Of a DNA stretch of 64,000 nucleotides, positions 52,988 to 61,334 are shown piece by piece; positions within the stretch are counted from its first letter, which is position 1, and each line of letters starts with the position of its first letter. This DNA comes from Actibacterium mucosum KCTC 23349 (GTDB taxonomy: Bacteria > Pseudomonadota > Alphaproteobacteria > Rhodobacterales > Rhodobacteraceae): contig NZ_JFKE01000005.1 in NCBI RefSeq assembly GCF_000647975.1, positions 1 through 64,000 of the forward strand. Reading direction: 5' to 3'. Below the pieces are notes generated by a model. The model was not told where the DNA came from. It ran no database searches and saw only the letters and a list, made by a program, of their open reading frames with translations. Made by a program: the position numbers and the translations under genes.

Positions 52988-54895
52988 TCAGAAGGCGCCA
53001 GCGGCCTTCAGTTTTTCTGCCTTTTCGGCATTGTACCACCAGAAATCCAACTGGCCCAGCGCATAGGGCGGCAGCGGATCGGGGTGCTCGTAGATGTCGT
53101 AATAGGCCAGCGTGTAGGTGCCCTTGTACCATTGCGGCACCACGAACCGTTCGGCCCGCAGCACCCGGTCAAGGGCGCGCACGGCCACGTCAAGCTCGTC
53201 CTTGGTTTCGGCCTCGATGATGGTTTCGATCAAGGCGTCCGCCGCGGGGCTTTTCAGGCCGGCCTTGTTAAAAACCGAGGTGTCGGCGGTTTCCGAGCCG
53301 AAATATTGCCGCAGGCCCGCGCCGGGGAAAAAACCCATGCCGAAACTGTCGGTAATGATGTCGAAATCATAGCTGCGCTCGCGGTTGGTCATCTGCGCGG
53401 GGTCGACGCGCTCCATCTTGGCGTTAACGCCCAGGGACTTGAGGTTTTCCACATAGGGCAGGATCACGCGGTCAAACGATTGGCTGTCGTTCAGGAACTC
53501 GACATCCAGGGTTTGGCCGTCTTTGCGGCGCATCCCGTCATCGCCCACCTCCCAGCCCGCCGCGTCCAGCAGGGCCGAGGCTTTGCGCAGGTTCTTGCGG
53601 TCGATCTGACGGGGGGACGACACCGCGCCCGACACCGGCTCGGATGTCAGCACACCCTCGGGCAGCATGTCGGCCAGCGGTTCCAACAGCGCCAGTTCGG
53701 CCCCTTCGGGCACACCCGTTGCAGCGAGATAGCTGTTCTCCCAGAACGAGTCGATCCGGTCGTAGATGCCATAAAACAGCTTGTCGTTGGACCATTCGAA
53801 ATTGAACATCAGCCCGATGGCTTCGCGCACACGCGGGTCTTCGAATTGCGGGCGGCGCAGGTTGAAGACAAAAGATTGCCCTGTGGCAATGTCGCCATCA
53901 ATCGGCGTGTCCAGCTTGACCCAGCCTTTTTCCACGGCGGGGAAGTCGTAACCGGTGCCCCAGATCTTGGACGAGGCCTCGTTGCGGAATGTGTACTGGC
54001 CGGCTTTGAACCCTTCAAACGCGGCCTGATAGTCGCCGTAATATTCGATGCGGATGCTGTCGAAATTGCTGCGGCCGATATTGATCGGCAGGTCGTTGCC
54101 CCAGTAATCGGGGTTGCGTTTATAGGTGATGCTTTTGCCCACATCCATCTGATCCATCAGATAGGGGCCCGAGCCGACGAACGGGGTCAGCGTGGTTTCT
54201 TCCAGGTCATAGCCGTTTTCCTCGAAATCCAGTTTCGAGAAGATTGTCAGCCCGCCCACGGTCTGCGGCAGGTCGCGTTTGGCGTGGTCGGCCTTGAAGG
54301 AGAACTTGACCGACAGGGGGCCCAGTTTCTCGGCGCTTTCGACCTGTTTGGCCAGCACGGCGCGATAACTGGGCAGGCCCTTGGTCAGGAAGGTTTCGTA
54401 GGAAAAAATGACGTCATCGGCGGTAACCGGGTTGCCGTTTGAAAACCGCGCCTCGGGACGGATGTGGAAGATGACCCACGAGCGATCCTCGGGGTATTCC
54501 ATGCTTTCGGCCAACAGGCCGTAGCTTGCCCCGATCTCGTCAGCCGTGCCGGTCAGCAGCGACTCGTAAGGGGCCGAGGCCAGGGCGGCACCGCGCCCCT
54601 TGGTGGTATAGGGGTTCATCGTGTCGAACGTACCGAAGGCCCACAACGAAATCTCACCACCTTTCGGCGCGTCGGGGTTCACGTAAGGCAAATGGGTGAA
54701 ATCGGCCGGCAGGTTCAGACCACCAAAGGTCGAAATGCCGTGGGACTTGGTTACATGCCCGTCGGCCCTTGCGAAGGGGGCGAACAGAACCAGCGCCAAC
54801 AGAACAAGCGGCAGGATCAGCAGCGGCAAGAGGCCCCTTTGGCTGGGCGCGGGTTTGCGGGCTGCGATTGCGCGAGCGGTGGCGGGTTTGTTCAT
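52988..54895 (-). CDS. yejA: Peptide-binding protein YejA (extracellular solute-binding family 5)
   Basis: The 635-residue periplasmic receptor has a long signal peptide (about 1-44, with an RGLLPLLILPLVLLALVLF core and Ala-Arg-Ala end) and an SBP_bac_5 domain starting KSHGISTFGGLNLPADFTHLPYVN (split). GGAGG lies 7 bases before the ATG at 54895. It is the first gene of yejABEF; the 104-base upstream gap holds no obvious operator. Confidence 0.94.
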   Translation of the reverse strand: MNKPATARAIAARKPAPSQRGLLPLLILPLVLLALVLFAPFARADGHVTKSHGISTFGGLNLPADFTHLPYVNPDAPKGGEISLWAFGTFDTMNPYTTKGRGAALASAPYESLLTGTADEIGASYGLLAESMEYPEDRSWVIFHIRPEARFSNGNPVTADDVIFSYETFLTKGLPSYRAVLAKQVESAEKLGPLSVKFSFKADHAKRDLPQTVGGLTIFSKLDFEENGYDLEETTLTPFVGSGPYLMDQMDVGKSITYKRNPDYWGNDLPINIGRSNFDSIRIEYYGDYQAAFEGFKAGQYTFRNEASSKIWGTGYDFPAVEKGWVKLDTPIDGDIATGQSFVFNLRRPQFEDPRVREAIGLMFNFEWSNDKLFYGIYDRIDSFWENSYLAATGVPEGAELALLEPLADMLPEGVLTSEPVSGAVSSPRQIDRKNLRKASALLDAAGWEVGDDGMRRKDGQTLDVEFLNDSQSFDRVILPYVENLKSLGVNAKMERVDPAQMTNRERSYDFDIITDSFGMGFFPGAGLRQYFGSETADTSVFNKAGLKSPAADALIETIIEAETKDELDVAVRALDRVLRAERFVVPQWYKGTYTLAYYDIYEHPDPLPPYALGQLDFWWYNAEKAEKLKAAGAF

Positions 54896-55036
54896 CGACG
54901 TCCTCCGAACATGTGGCATTTGACAAGTTAATCTAACGCTAGCGGCGGCAAGGGCGAGGTTTCAAGCAAAGAAATCGCGATCACGTGTGATCAAATCAAA
55001 AAAACGGGTGTGGCGTGGAATTGGCCGGAAAATGGG

Positions 55037-55729
55037 TTACAGCGCGCGCAGGCTATAGTCTGGCGACCCGTTCCATTCCATGGCCCAACTGGCACCGGGC
55101 CTCACATTCTGGATGATTCCCGGATCAAAGGCGACAAAGCAACGCCCACCTGAATGCCGGACCGAGGGGTAAAGCAATCCACGATGTCCTTGCCGTTGCA
55201 GCTCTTCGGCAAGCGTTTGACCGGCTGGATAGCCGGCAATCGTGTCCGCCTGCAGCGCGGGGTGGGAAGGTTGATCGCCAAGATCGGGGAAATCACCGAT
55301 GAAATCGGCCAGAAGCTCTACGTAGATCGCGTGATCTTCGTAGATGCCGATGTATCCCAGTTCGCGCGTGCGGTGGTATCCCACCTCTGCCGCCGAGGTC
55401 AGGGTTTCGAAACTGCAATACCACGCGCCGCGATCCCCGGTGTTGAACCGGTTGCCCGTGGGGCGGGTATAGGTGAAGGCGGCGTTGATATGGGTTTGGC
55501 CGTAAACGCGCAGGTCTTCGGCGCGGCGGGCAAATACAAGCTCGCGCCGGTCGATGCCAGGGGTGCCTTCCTGTTCGGCCATGATCCGGGCGCTTGTCAT
55601 GGCTTCGAGCGCGGCGAGGGTTTCGGCCTCGTCATCGCTGTCAACAAGGCCGCGCAGTACGGGCGGTTTGTGATGGGTTTGCGGGATCAGACGAACGAGG
55701 CCGCGGTCATTCAGCGGCGTGAGCTTCAC
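55037..55729 (-). CDS. RES-domain toxin (NAD+ phosphorylase family)
   Basis: This 230-residue RES-domain protein follows its antitoxin gene with a four-base ATGA overlap. RES toxins degrade NAD+ by phosphorolysis and stop growth. Candidate active-site residues are Arg in TRPTGNRFN (about 88-96), Glu in TSAAEVGYHR (about 110-119) and Ser in LLYPSVRHSGG (about 184-194), the R-E-S order that gives the family its name. A chromosomal type II module with Xre/MbcA antitoxin is clear. Confidence 0.88.
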   Translation of the reverse strand: MKLTPLNDRGLVRLIPQTHHKPPVLRGLVDSDDEAETLAALEAMTSARIMAEQEGTPGIDRRELVFARRAEDLRVYGQTHINAAFTYTRPTGNRFNTGDRGAWYCSFETLTSAAEVGYHRTRELGYIGIYEDHAIYVELLADFIGDFPDLGDQPSHPALQADTIAGYPAGQTLAEELQRQGHRGLLYPSVRHSGGRCFVAFDPGIIQNVRPGASWAMEWNGSPDYSLRAL

Positions 55730-56118
55730 ACGCCACCTCGCAAGGCATCAACGTACATGCGCACCCGCAGGATCTTTGGCAGACCGCCGGCGATCATCGC
55801 GTCCACCGGGCGCTGACCGTTGAATTCGGGTCCGGCATTGGCCAGACGCACCCATTGCGCGGCAATAGGGGCAGAGAAATACAGTTGCAGCGATTTATAC
55901 AGCCCCACCAAGGCGCTGATGCGCAGGGTTTGATCCCGGGTCAACTCGCCCCCATAGCCGGGCTTGCGGGCGCGTTTCCACGTTGAAAGCGACATATCGG
56001 TCAGCGCCGCAGCCTCGGCCAGCGGCAGCGACCAGTCCTGTGCGATACGGTCAAACGCTTTCAGCGCGATGGCCTGTGTTTGCTTGGCCGAAGGGGGATG
56101 TCGGATGGGATCCAGCAT
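55726..56118 (-). CDS. MbcA/ParS/Xre family antitoxin
   Basis: The 130-residue product has an Xre-like helix-turn-helix (LPLAEAAALTDMSLSTWKRAR, about 31-51) and a C-terminal DUF2384-type toxin-binding domain (about 60-130). It should neutralise the RES toxin and repress the operon. I chose the ATG at 56118; an in-frame ATG at 56139 lies within an operator-like palindrome and is possible. Confidence 0.87.
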   Translation of the reverse strand: MLDPIRHPPSAKQTQAIALKAFDRIAQDWSLPLAEAAALTDMSLSTWKRARKPGYGGELTRDQTLRISALVGLYKSLQLYFSAPIAAQWVRLANAGPEFNGQRPVDAMIAGGLPKILRVRMYVDALRGGV

Positions 56119-56132
56119 AATAAGCAAAGATA

Positions 56133-56167
56133 GGGTCATATGATCCGATAATCAAGGCCATATGGCC
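56133..56167. promoter_or_regulatory. Twin CATATG-centred palindromes upstream of the toxin-antitoxin operon
   Basis: GGCCATATGGCC (56156-56167) is a perfect 12-base palindrome, and GGGTCATATGATCC (56133-56146) is a palindrome with one mismatched pair. Their centres are 22 bases apart, two helical turns, as expected for cooperative binding of an autorepressing antitoxin complex. Confidence 0.6.
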
Positions 56168-56183
56168 CGAATCGGTTGCCCAC

Positions 56184-56211
56184 AAAAAAGCCGCCCGGCA
56201 TGGGGCGGCTT
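56184..56211 (-). terminator. Rho-independent terminator of the cytochrome c gene
   Basis: Read on the minus strand, AAGCCGCCC and GGGCGGCTT pair around a six-base loop and are followed by a run of six T residues (56189-56184). It lies 22 bases after the cytochrome stop and insulates it from the toxin-antitoxin genes. Confidence 0.92.
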
Positions 56212-56233
56212 TCGAAATTCGTTTGGGGGCCGT

Positions 56234-56761
56234 TTAGCCGCCGATCGTTTGCAGATAGGCGATCAGGTTGGCGCGGTCTTCCGGCTTGGCCAGACCGTTA
56301 AAGCTCATCTTGGTGCCCGGTGCGTATTTCTTGGGGCTGGTCAGGAAGCCGTCCAGCGCCTCGGGCGTCCAAACGTCAACCACGGCGATCAGCTTGCCCG
56401 AATAGCCGAAGTCCTCGGCCGCAACGGCGCGGTCAACAATATTGTAGAGTGTTGGGCCGGTGCCTTGCTTGCCTTCTTCCAGAGCGTGACAGGACTTGCA
56501 CTTGCCAAATACTTTCTCACCTTTGGTGGCGTCCGCGGCGGCAAAGTACTCGGCGAACGAGATCACTTCGACCTCTTCTTCCTCGCCATGTGCTTCGGCA
56601 ACCTGGATCACGTAACCCGTGCTGGCATGCTCGTCACCGTGGGCACCATGGCCACCACCGGTGTGATAGATCGTCTCTGCGGCCCAGCCACCCAGAAGGA
56701 AGATCAGCAGAGCGCCACAAAGGCCACCAACAACTTTCGTCAACGTCATTGTGTCGAACAT
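56234..56761 (-). CDS. cycM: Membrane-anchored c-type cytochrome (CycM/c552-like)
   Basis: The 175-residue protein has an uncleaved N-terminal membrane helix (about 8-28), a His/Glu-rich linker (about 33-65) and one class I cytochrome c domain with heme motif CKSCH (about 87-91) and distal Met in PGTKMSFNG (about 148-156). Such membrane cytochromes carry electrons from the bc1 complex to terminal oxidases, so it may feed the cbb3 oxidase encoded 11-15 kb away or the aa3 oxidase. Confidence 0.92.
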   Translation of the reverse strand: MFDTMTLTKVVGGLCGALLIFLLGGWAAETIYHTGGGHGAHGDEHASTGYVIQVAEAHGEEEEVEVISFAEYFAAADATKGEKVFGKCKSCHALEEGKQGTGPTLYNIVDRAVAAEDFGYSGKLIAVVDVWTPEALDGFLTSPKKYAPGTKMSFNGLAKPEDRANLIAYLQTIGG

Positions 56762-56868
56762 GTCGCGTTCCCGTAACTGCGTAATTCGCGGCTATCTATC
56801 CGCTTCCCTATGCGGGATGCAAGGTGTAGTTACCGCCTTCAGGCCCATATCGGGGGGGGAAGGACAAT

Positions 56869-57702
56869 ATGACACAACGCATTGCATTCCAGGGAGAGCT
56901 TGGCGCCTATTCGCACGAGGCCTGCCGCAATGCGCGCCCCGACATGGAGGCGCTTCCCTGCCGCACCTTCGAAGATGTCATCACCGCCGTGCGTCGTGGC
57001 GAGGCCGATCAGGCGATGCTGCCGGTGGAAAACACCACCTATGGCCGGGTTGCCGATATCCACCGCCTGTTGCCGGAAAGCGGGCTGCATATCGTCGACG
57101 AGGCCTTTGTGCGTGTGCATATCAACCTGTTGGCGGTTCCGGGCGCCAAGCTGAGCGATGTGACCGAAGCGCATTCGCATCTGGTACTGCTGCCGCAATG
57201 CGCGGGTTTTCTGCGCGAACATAGCATTCAAGGCCGTGTCAGCCCCGACAATGCCCGCGCCGCGCGCGACGTGGCCGAATGGGCCGACAAGTCTCATGCC
57301 GCGCTGGCTAGCGAACTGGCGGCCGAGATCTATGGCCTGGACGTTTTGGCGCGGCATGTGGAGGACCATGACAACAACACCACGCGCTTTCTGATCATGT
57401 CACGCGAGCCTGACCTGAAGCGGCGGGGTGACCACGGCATGATCACCAGCTTTGTGTTCCGCGTCCGCAATATTCCGGCGGCGCTGTACAAGGCCATGGG
57501 CGGGTTCGCGACCAATGGCGTGAACATGACCAAGTTGGAAAGCTATATGGTGGACGGCTCGTTCTCGGCCACGCAGTTTTACGCGGATATCGAGGGCCAC
57601 CCCGATGACCGCAATGTGCAACTTGCGTTGGAAGAACTGGAATATTTCACCAGCCAGATGTCGTTGTTGGGGGTTTACCCGGCCGATCCGCGCCGCCGTT
57701 AA
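56869..57702 (+). CDS. pheA: Prephenate dehydratase
   Basis: This 277-residue enzyme makes phenylpyruvate from prephenate in phenylalanine synthesis. The catalytic domain opens RIAFQGELGAYSHEACR (about 4-20) and includes DNNTTRFLIMSR (about 167-178, with the conserved TRF). A C-terminal ACT domain with the Phe-binding ESYMVDG motif (near 224-230) gives feedback inhibition. No chorismate mutase is fused. It shares four stop bases with the convergent SRPBCC gene. Confidence 0.96.
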   Translation: MTQRIAFQGELGAYSHEACRNARPDMEALPCRTFEDVITAVRRGEADQAMLPVENTTYGRVADIHRLLPESGLHIVDEAFVRVHINLLAVPGAKLSDVTEAHSHLVLLPQCAGFLREHSIQGRVSPDNARAARDVAEWADKSHAALASELAAEIYGLDVLARHVEDHDNNTTRFLIMSREPDLKRRGDHGMITSFVFRVRNIPAALYKAMGGFATNGVNMTKLESYMVDGSFSATQFYADIEGHPDDRNVQLALEELEYFTSQMSLLGVYPADPRRR

Positions 57703-58175
57703 GCGCGCCGCGGTGCACCGTTCAGCCGGACTTCCATATCACGGATGTACTTGTGAACGCCGTCCTTGAAACGTTGGGTGAGGTTCGCCCGCGCCAGCCG
57801 CAGTGACTGTACGAACAGGCGCGCGGTGATGGTTTTCGGCTTAACCTCGACCTCGATCTTCACGCGGGTCTGACGTGGCGAAAGTGCAACCAGCTGAATC
57901 TCCACAGCCGTTTCCAGACCTGCACCGTCGCCTTGCACGGACATGCCCTCTGGCGCTGAGAAATCCGTCACTTTTGCCTTCATCTTGCGGGCCTTGCCGC
58001 GGAACGCAAAAACAATCGACCACTTCGAGCCCAATCCAGGAGCCCCTTGGGGATCTTCGCGCTGAACCTCGGCACCGCGCCGCAAAGCAGCCCGTTCAGC
58101 AGTGTCAAAATCCGACAATGCAGCAAACACTGCATCAATCGGGGCAGAGATATCTTCGCGCGCAGAGAATTTCAT
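57699..58175 (-). CDS. SRPBCC family protein
   Basis: The 158-residue protein has the START/SRPBCC helix-grip pattern: MKFSAREDISAPIDAVFAAL at the N-terminus, glycine-rich GAPGLGSKWSIVFAFRGK, and a long C-terminal helix (about 120-150). The fold binds hydrophobic ligands; the substrate is unknown. nudC ends 37 bases upstream on the same strand, so the two may be co-transcribed. Confidence 0.82.
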   Translation of the reverse strand: MKFSAREDISAPIDAVFAALSDFDTAERAALRRGAEVQREDPQGAPGLGSKWSIVFAFRGKARKMKAKVTDFSAPEGMSVQGDGAGLETAVEIQLVALSPRQTRVKIEVEVKPKTITARLFVQSLRLARANLTQRFKDGVHKYIRDMEVRLNGAPRRA

Positions 58176-58212
58176 GATTTTCCCGTGGTGGAATCCTGCC
58201 GATGTTTTGCGT

Positions 58213-59169
58213 TTATTCCAGTGTATCCGCAAGCCAGTTTCTAATCAAAAAATGCGCAATTGCGCCCTTTCTTGCAGGTGTTACATCCTTGTGCTCGCCT
58301 GCCATAATTTCGAGCATTTCTTCACGCGAAAACCACCGTGCATCCTCGATTTCGGCAGGGTCGATCTTGATTTCGGTGCTGGTCGCATGGCCGCGGCAAC
58401 CGAACATCAACGAGGCCGGGAAAGGCCAGGGTTGCGAGGCGAGATACGCGACATCACCAACCTGAATGCCTGATTCTTCCAAAACCTCGCGTCGCACGGC
58501 ACCTTCGATGGTTTCGCCCGGCTCAACAAATCCTGCCAGCAGCGAATACATGCCTTGCGGCCATCCCGGTGAACGGCCCATCAATACCGAATTCCCGTTT
58601 GTTATCAGCATGATCACAACCGGATCGGTGCGCGGGAAGTGATGGGCGCCGCAATCCGTGCAGGTTGCCTGCCACCCCGCCATCGACAGGCGATTGCGAC
58701 CACCACACAAGGCGCAGAAGCGGTGCGTGCGGTGCCACTCCACAATCGCTTTGCTGGTGGCGGCCAACTCGGCGTGGCGCGGGGTCAGCCCCGCCATGAT
58801 GCCCCGCAATTCGCGGAACACAACGCCGTTGGGCAGGTCGGGGTGTTGTTGGGCCGAGGGATCGAAAAAGCCGTTCAGGCTTTCAGGCAAGGCGTCGGGT
58901 TCCCAATCAGAGATATCGACGGCAAAGAGTCCCGCCTCGTTTTCCAACCCAAGGAACACGGCGGCCGGTTGGCGGTCTGCCAGAATCGGGTGAGCGGACG
59001 GCAAGAGCGCCAAGTCATCGTTTTCGGTAAGCGGTTTGCCGCGCCACAGCAGCAGTACCTGCGCCTTGGGGTCTTTCCACAGGGTGTCCAGCGCGGCCTC
59101 GTCCCCACGCAGATGCGCCGCCCGGTCCAGCCCTGAACCCCCAAATGTTACCGTTTCTGCGTCACGCAT
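58213..59169 (-). CDS. nudC: NAD(H) pyrophosphatase NudC
   Basis: The 318-residue protein has a four-cysteine zinc site (FCALCGG and ATCTDCGAHHFPR, about 150-180) and a NUDIX box GFVEPGETIEGAVRREVLEE continuing SGI (about 221-243), followed by the NudC SQPWPFPASLM motif (about 254-264). It hydrolyses NADH and can remove NAD caps from RNA. The ATG at 59169 opens MRDAETVTFGGSGLDRAAHLR; an in-frame ATG at 59202 is possible. Confidence 0.94.
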   Translation of the reverse strand: MRDAETVTFGGSGLDRAAHLRGDEAALDTLWKDPKAQVLLLWRGKPLTENDDLALLPSAHPILADRQPAAVFLGLENEAGLFAVDISDWEPDALPESLNGFFDPSAQQHPDLPNGVVFRELRGIMAGLTPRHAELAATSKAIVEWHRTHRFCALCGGRNRLSMAGWQATCTDCGAHHFPRTDPVVIMLITNGNSVLMGRSPGWPQGMYSLLAGFVEPGETIEGAVRREVLEESGIQVGDVAYLASQPWPFPASLMFGCRGHATSTEIKIDPAEIEDARWFSREEMLEIMAGEHKDVTPARKGAIAHFLIRNWLADTLE

Positions 59170-59348
59170 CGCTTTTCCTGCCAAACTGGGTTCGCCGCAC
59201 ACTAAGATTTGAACGAACGGTCAAAATTGCACTCGCCTTTAACGCGAAAAGTGCTGTCTCTTTCTGCATCAGCATCTATAGTGTCATTCGTCCGTCATGG
59301 TGTTCGTTTCTGTTGAGTGGTGGGAGTTTATTTGAGGAGTTTCCAGAA

Positions 59349-61334
59349 ATGGCAAGCCAAACCCGGACACCGAACTTGAACCGCCGCAAATTTCTTGGCG
59401 GCACTATCGCGGGGGCGTCATTGATCGCGCTGCATCCTTTCTCGGCCAGGGCTGCGGGCAGCCAGGCGCATTTACGCATCATGGAGACGACGGACCTTCA
59501 TGTGCATGTTTTTCCATATGATTACTATTCTGACCGTCCGATTGACACCGTTGGCCTTGCCCGGACCGCCGCACATATTGCCAATGTGCGTGCCGAGGCG
59601 ACCAACTCGATGCTTGTAGATAATGGTGACTTTCTGCAGGGCAATCCCATGGGCGATTACATCGCTTACGAGCGTGGGATGAAAGAGGGCGACATGCACC
59701 CGGTGATCACCGCGATGAACGCGGTGGGTTTTGATGCCTCGGCGCTGGGCAATCACGAGTTCAACTATGGGCTGGATTTCCTGATGAAATCGCTGGCCGG
59801 TGCAAACTTCCCGGTTCTGTCGGCCAACGTGGTCAAGGAAATGGGCGCCACGCCGACGCAGGACGTGACGCTGGTGAAACCCTATACGATCCTCAAGCGC
59901 GAGGTTGTCGACGGGGCCGGTGCAACCCATGCCATCAACGTGGGGCTGATCGGCTTTGTGCCGCCGCAGATCATGAACTGGGACCGGCGCCATCTGGAAG
60001 GCAAGGTGCAGGCGCGCGATATCGTCGAGACCGCACGCGCCTATGTGCCCCAAATGAAGGAAGAGGGCGCCGACATCATCATCGCGCTCAGCCATTCGGG
60101 GATCGGGTCGGCCAACCACACCGACGGGATGGAAAACGCATCCGTGCCGCTGGCCGCTATTGACGGCATCGACGCGATCATGACAGGCCACAGCCATCTG
60201 GATTTCCCCGGGCCGCGCTATGAAGGCTTTGCAGCCGTTGACCACGTGAACGGCACCATCCACGGCAAGCCGGCTGTTATGGGCGGGTTCTGGGGCAGCC
60301 ATCTGGGTGTGATCGACCTGATGATCGAACGCGCGGGCAATGAATGGAAAGTGGTTGCCGGCAGTTCCGAAGTGCGCCCGATCTCGAAACGCAACGAAGA
60401 CCGGTCGATCACCGCGTTGGTCCAAAGCGATCAAATGGTGTTGGACGCCGTGGCCAAGGATCACGAAGAAACGCTGGCTTATGTGCGCCGCGCGGTAGGC
60501 AAAACCTCGGCCCCGCTGCACAGCTATTTCGCGCTGGTGGCTGACGATCCGTCGGTACAGATCGTGTCGATCGCGCAGAAATGGTACATCGAAGAGATGC
60601 TGAAAGGCACCGTGCACGAAGGCCTGCCGATCCTGTCGGCGGCGGCGCCGTTCAAGGCCGGTGGCCGCGGTGGCCCCGAATATTACACCGACGTGCCCGC
60701 CGGGGACGTGGCGATCAAGAACGTGGCCGATCTGTACCTTTATCCCAACACCGCGCGCGCGGTGCGCGTGACCGGGGCGCAGGTGAAGGACTGGCTGGAA
60801 CGTTCGGCCGGCATGTTCAATCAGGTTGAGCCCGGCAAGGCCGATCAGGTGCTGCTGAACCCGAACTTCCCCAGCTATAATTTCGACGTGATCGACGGTG
60901 TGCAGTATCAGATTGATCTGAGCCAGCCGGCCAAGTTCGAAGACCGCTCGGGCGAGGTGGTGAACCCCGACGCCAACCGCATCGTGAACCTGACCTTCAA
61001 CGGTCAGCCGGTGAAGCCAACCGACGAGTTCATCATCGCCACCAACAATTATCGCGCCGGTGGCGGCGGGAACTTCCCGGGCGCCGATGGCTCGACCACC
61101 GTGTTCGAGGCCCCCGATACCAACCGCGACGTGATCGTGCGCTATATCGTGGAACAGGGCACCATCAACCCGTCGGCCGACGCCAACTGGACCTTTGCGC
61201 CGCTGGAAGGCACCACCGTGCTGTTCGACACCGGCCCCAAGGCCGCCGAATACGCCGACAGCGTGCCGGGTGTGAACATGGAAGCCGCGGGCGAAGGCCC
61301 CGACGGCTTTGCCCGGTTCCGCATTCAGCTGTGA
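59349..61334 (+). CDS. cpdB: 2',3'-cyclic-nucleotide 2'-phosphodiesterase/3'-nucleotidase (CpdB family), Tat-exported
   Basis: The 661-residue protein starts with a twin-arginine signal (NRRKFLGGTIAGASLIA, about 11-27). The metallophosphoesterase domain has METTDLHVHVFPYDYY (about 44-59), VDNGDFLQGNPMGDY (about 91-105) and GNHEFNYGLD (near 135), and a 5'-nucleotidase C-terminal domain binds the base (about 400-650). It would release phosphate and nucleosides from nucleotides in the periplasm. GAGG precedes the ATG at 59349. Its last 10 bases overlap the convergent MFS gene. Confidence 0.93.
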   Translation: MASQTRTPNLNRRKFLGGTIAGASLIALHPFSARAAGSQAHLRIMETTDLHVHVFPYDYYSDRPIDTVGLARTAAHIANVRAEATNSMLVDNGDFLQGNPMGDYIAYERGMKEGDMHPVITAMNAVGFDASALGNHEFNYGLDFLMKSLAGANFPVLSANVVKEMGATPTQDVTLVKPYTILKREVVDGAGATHAINVGLIGFVPPQIMNWDRRHLEGKVQARDIVETARAYVPQMKEEGADIIIALSHSGIGSANHTDGMENASVPLAAIDGIDAIMTGHSHLDFPGPRYEGFAAVDHVNGTIHGKPAVMGGFWGSHLGVIDLMIERAGNEWKVVAGSSEVRPISKRNEDRSITALVQSDQMVLDAVAKDHEETLAYVRRAVGKTSAPLHSYFALVADDPSVQIVSIAQKWYIEEMLKGTVHEGLPILSAAAPFKAGGRGGPEYYTDVPAGDVAIKNVADLYLYPNTARAVRVTGAQVKDWLERSAGMFNQVEPGKADQVLLNPNFPSYNFDVIDGVQYQIDLSQPAKFEDRSGEVVNPDANRIVNLTFNGQPVKPTDEFIIATNNYRAGGGGNFPGADGSTTVFEAPDTNRDVIVRYIVEQGTINPSADANWTFAPLEGTTVLFDTGPKAAEYADSVPGVNMEAAGEGPDGFARFRIQL

